The notes under the pieces are model-generated. The model ran no database searches. It had not been told where the DNA came from and saw only the letters and a list, made by a program, of their open reading frames with translations. 64,000 nt of DNA from positions 1,994,001 through 2,058,000 of the forward strand of contig JAULSN010000004.1 of the NCBI GenBank assembly GCA_033439765.1, given 5' to 3'. Position 1 is the first letter of the stretch. The number at the start of each line of letters is the position of its first letter. The translations under genes and the position numbers were made by a program. Source of the stretch: Lasiosphaeria ovina (Eukaryota; Ascomycota; Sordariomycetes; Sordariales; Lasiosphaeriaceae). Shown in pieces: positions 60,367 to 64,000 of this stretch.

Positions 60367-63300
60367 CTTGCCGGGAAACACGTCGCCGTGCGCGACGAAG
60401 AGCTCCGGGCCTCCGCTGAGGATAGCCAACGTGGAAAGCGCAGGGAGGGACGGTTTGCGACGAAAAAAAAGGACGGGGAGCAGGCCCAGACGATATATGA
60501 ACTGGACGAGCCAAATGGAACGCAGAGGTACGTGTATTCGAATATTCCACGCCTCACGGACGAGGTTGGCGTCTTGAACCAAGCTCTTGGGTAGATGGGT
60601 CGAGAAGGGTCCTATTGTGGAAGGCGGGAGAGTTAGGAGACGTGCCTGAAAATTGAGGTGGGAGCCAGGGCAGGCAGACAAGGCGAAGTTCTGGGGGGGC
60701 GCAGCTTTGACGCCTGACGACGGCGGGAGTGGGGAAGGAAATGTGGGGCCACAGAGCTCAGCTTTGTCATCGGAGCCTGAGACCCAGCGAAGCTTCCAAG
60801 AATCCGGGATTACAACTTGCCTACACGTGATTGGTCCGCGAGTGCATGATGTAAGCTCAACTGGTATTGGTTTTGGTGTCTCACTCACTACCTGCACATA
60901 TTAATGTAGCGTAGGTAGGTTGGAACCGTGAATGGAATGGATTGAGATCAGTCCGGAAGATCCTCCTGGAGTCGCTCGACATGGCCCGAGGCGGGCTGCA
61001 GGCCTATTAGTATTGTCTCTGCGACTTAGGCAGGCAGCTGGCGTGACTCGATTGGAGCTGCCCGACTCGATGCGAAATGCCGGGGAAAGGAAGTGAGGCA
61101 GCCATGAGTCACAAGGGTTGACGGCTCAGGTTGAGTTTGCTGGCAAGGCTGCAGCCTCCCCTCCCCTCCCCCCCCAAAGTGCCAAGTTCAAACCGTCCTC
61201 CCGCCAAACCCGCACTTTGGGTCGTCAGCCTCCCGGTCGCGTTCTTTCCGACCGTCGCCCCTCGCAATGCAGGCCCCAGAAAGATGCAACGAGGGCCAGT
61301 CGGCAGCTCGCTTCAGGCGAGTTCTGCACGTCAGACCTGGCAGTGCTTTGCGCATTTGTTTGGCAGCCACTTCAATGTTTAAGATTTAAGGTTCAGCAGG
61401 CAGCCGGGCGCGGCCCCTATCCATATGGCGAATCGGTAGTCCTACCCGCCCTCGCTCGCGCCGAGGCCGGGCGGGCTGCGGAGGTAAGGTGGACAAACCT
61501 GGAAACGAAAGCCGTCCTCTGCCAACCAACAACAGGAAGGCGCCCGAGTTTCGAGTATTCCGACGACATCGCTATTGAAGCCGCTCGGTGTCGGCCAACG
61601 GCGTCGAGCCGCAGGCAGGGGGGCGGGCGGGCGGGCGTGCGGGCGGGGGAGGGAGATGTTGGCCAACAACACCGAAAGTCCCATCTCCAAGACGTGCAGA
61701 CGTCAACGACGCCGATGCTTGAAACCGTTTTTGCTGCAGAACCCGCAGGCTGCAAGCTTCGCCCCGGGCAACAATTTGTCCCTTGTCCTGTGGCTGGCTG
61801 ATAGTGTGTAAATGGTTCCTTTTGACGCGTCTGCACAAGACGTTGGGGCCTTTCTGGCCCCTGGAACTATGAAAACCAAACATCCAGTGTCTGCCTCCAC
61901 CTCGAGCCTTTTGGAATGGAATGGAATATTGAGAGGAGGTTGGAGGCTGTTCAAGGGATTACCGGTCGGTATGACCCGGTATGACCCATAGTGAGTAGTA
62001 TAGCACAATCGTGTGCTACTAGCACCAAGACTTGGAGGCTTGGGTCGCTAGAAAGACAGGGGTCTGAACAAAAAGTCCCGTTGAGGCCTCAGAATCCAGA
62101 CGTCTGTTTCCATGTATTAGCATGAAGTAAGTCATGGAAGACATGACATGACCCAGACGGCTGTCGGGCCTCTTGCCGCCTGCTGCAGCCGAGCGGGTAG
62201 GACTTCCTTTCCCCATGCGCCGTTCAGCACTGCATCGCGTCTTCCGAGGTTCACGCCTGTCCCGCCAAGGCGTGCCGCAGATTTCCAAGCACTGAGGACT
62301 CTGGGTGTGCAGAGCAAAAGGTGAGATGGGCCTCACGCTTGCAACTCAATATCAACTAGTCACACAGAGCGCACCCTCCCGCAACCTAGGTAGTGTGTCG
62401 TTGAGAAGGCGTGCACCGGCTCCGGTGAGTCACCCGGAGTCACTGAACCCCCCGTCTCATGATGTCAAAGAAGAGAGAAGTGAAGTGGGAAAAGAGGGTG
62501 CCTGTCGCTTGCCAATCGACGCTGACATGGCTCGTGATACTCGGCCGAGGTACGCGGTATGGACAAATGGTGGAATGCCTAAGATTGACAACGACACGCT
62601 TGCGTATTACGGCGTGGGCGCCTAGGGTAGGTCCTGTCCTGACTGTCCCGAGGCGACGAGGCCCTGGGTCTCGCCGTCAATGTTAGTTCTCGGGCTTGTC
62701 AAGAGGCAAATTGCATTGTCGCTTTCATTCCATTGGTCGCTGTCGACGATGGCGACTGAGCAATGGAAGGGCGGCGTATGCAGATGGACATAGACAGGTG
62801 TTCTTTTTTTTGTGACTTGACGGGCACTGCACCAGAATTCCGATTGTGCAAAAGAAGAAGAAAAAAACAACAGCCTCCCTCCCCCATTGAATCCAGGTTC
62901 TAAATTGCTTAGAAGCCTTGGATGCCAGGAAGCCAACGAGGCAACAAGGCGTAAAGTGCTGACCACGAGACAACCCCTCCACCACCACCCCCACATAAAA
63001 CAAGCAAAAAGAAACGCCATGGTTCTCCGCAAAAACGGCAGCGGGGGGGGGGGGGAAACAAATTGTCGCCGCCTGACGCTACGTCTGCGGCAGCGCGGCC
63101 AGCACCCAATAAAACCGGGCTTTGTCAGACAAGTCAGAGAGATGGAAGAATGGGAGAAGTCTGAGAACAACGGGAGAATAGTTCCACGCCCGGGCCTCGC
63201 CCACGGCCCGAAGTTCGGACCTCCCCATCAAAAAAGACTCCATGCCATCAGGCCGCATCTGACTTCTCACCTCACACACATGTAGACCACAGACCACCAA

Positions 63301-63876
63301 GCATGGCAACCTGACATTCTGTCATGGACCTCAAGAATGAAACCCAACAAGGCCTTGTTCAACCAGAAATAGCAGCCTCTATTATGGCCTACCCAAGTTG
63401 TCAAAAATGGGATGGAGCACATGCAAGAAGGAAGTGCTTACCTTGCTGCGTACTTACCCCCCATGCTACGTAAAGGGCGTAAACAGCCATGCCAATGCCT
63501 TAGTTCTTACGGCAGCTCTCGCGGGCCCGTGATTGGTAAGATGATGATGAAGCAGGGCTTGAGTCTGCTTCAGGAAAGGAGCGCTCCGGGGCAGCTCCCA
63601 AGCTGGTAAGACGCAGCATGATAAGAGGGTCGAGATGACAAAAAAACAAGAGGAGAAAGACTTATTACACGCAACCCAAGGTGACCCCGCAGCCGGAGGG
63701 TAAGGTAGGTTTTGGGGGATGAGGTGAGGAGAGACATAGCCCAGGGCAGGACCATAAGAAGGCGGCGATGGTGCTGCTGCTGCTGCGAGCTGTGCCAGAG
63801 TTACCATTCACGGCCCTGGCCCCCCCCTCTTGGAACCTGTTTCACTCGACGAAAGAGGAAACAATTTTTAGCGACC
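60367..63876. other. Intergenic between C2H2 gene and ACC deaminase-like gene
   Basis: Divergent interval of 3.5 kb that must contain the promoters of both flanking genes. No gene recognised. The plus-strand frame at 61118-61801 is open for 227 codons but has low-complexity composition and matches nothing I know. A G run at about 63043-63055 and short C and G runs near 61161 and 61617 are visible. Short species-specific genes could be missed. Confidence 0.5.
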
Positions 63877-64000
63877 ATGGCGACGACTCTCGAGCTTCCC
63901 GAGCCGTTTGCGAGCATCCCACGCGAGGTGCTGACCTTTGGGCCGTCGCCGATCCAGCACCTGCCCCGCATCTCGCAGGCTCTCGGGGGCAAGGTCAACG
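63877..64000 (+). CDS. 1-aminocyclopropane-1-carboxylate deaminase-like enzyme, 5' end only
   Basis: The window ends 41 codons into this gene. The translation begins MATTLELPEPFASIPREVLT and continues FGPSPIQHLPRISQALGGKV. The phrase LTFGPSPI-X2-L-X-R-(I/L)-S-X2-LGGKV is the characteristic N-terminus of ACC deaminases and the related D-cysteine desulfhydrases, PLP enzymes of the tryptophan-synthase beta fold. ACC deaminase splits the plant ethylene precursor ACC into 2-oxobutanoate and ammonia. The PLP lysine and the residues that separate the two activities lie beyond the window, so the substrate cannot be settled. ATG context GCGACCATGG is favourable. An intron could follow right after the edge. 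Confidence 0.8.
   Translation, partial: MATTLELPEPFASIPREVLTFGPSPIQHLPRISQALGGKVN

Noticed and set aside
61118..61801. 227-codon plus-strand open frame
   Set aside because: Low-complexity Arg/Pro/Ser-rich translation with G and C runs; nothing recognisable and no splicing partner.
1..64000. CRISPR arrays, bacterial operons, riboswitches, biosynthetic gene cluster
   Set aside because: Introns and gene families show nuclear fungal DNA; repeats are simple or MITE-like, and no backbone synthase, P450 or transporter set is present.

Overview
The window is nuclear DNA from a filamentous ascomycete, most likely a Sordariomycete. The evidence is short phase-conserved spliceosomal introns (mostly 54-130 nt, GT...AG), fungus-type gene families (SepH/Cdc7 septation kinase, Mgr3-like i-AAA protease adaptor, Dap1 haem protein, fungal C2H2 and bZIP regulators, DUF218-type protein) and intergenic DNA rich in simple repeats and in ACCTACC/GGTAGGT motifs. 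I cannot name the species. Eleven genes are supported: ten complete models, nearly all spliced and frame-checked by hand, and one gene cut by the right edge. Only about 15 kb of the 64 kb is exonic.

Layout. 1-4.5 kb: no recognisable gene, a long AGAC microsatellite. 4.5-7.2 kb (-): an 840-residue C2H2 zinc-finger protein whose three-finger module is duplicated together with its intron. 7.2-11.2 kb: upstream DNA. 11.2-11.45 kb (+): an 83-residue Cys/His-rich protein. 13.9-17.4 kb: a divergent pair, Dap1-type cytochrome b5-like haem protein (-) and Mgr3-like mitochondrial TPR protein (+), sharing a 0.6 kb promoter. 17.4-27.7 kb: gene-poor. 27.7-28.5 kb (+): an isolated bZIP factor. 28.5-42 kb: gene-poor, with three copies of a TA-flanked inverted-repeat element (MITE) and a degenerate 27-bp repeat array.

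42.05-47.62 kb (-): SepH/Cdc7-type septation kinase, ten exons, 1546 residues. 50.0-51.7 kb (-): a conserved fungal protein of unknown function with an 11-nt first coding exon. 52.8-56.8 kb is the densest block: dihydrofolate/folylpolyglutamate synthase (+), DUF218-type protein (+) and, converging on it, an alpha/beta hydrolase (-). 59.4-60.4 kb (-): a second C2H2 protein with a coiled coil; its zinc-finger module and intron position match both modules of the first C2H2 gene. 63.88 kb to the edge (+): start of a PLP-dependent 1-aminocyclopropane-1-carboxylate deaminase-like gene.

The genes do not form one pathway or biosynthetic cluster; they look like ordinary chromosomal housekeeping and regulatory genes. 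The only functional pairing suggested by position is Dap1 (haem, sterol P450 support) with Mgr3 (mitochondrial inner-membrane protease adaptor) on a shared promoter. The points most worth following are the related C2H2 modules with one conserved phase-2 intron, the MITE family, and the degenerate repeat array near 41 kb. Exon borders were assigned by reading-frame continuity, GT/AG sites and family resemblance, without transcript data or database searches.
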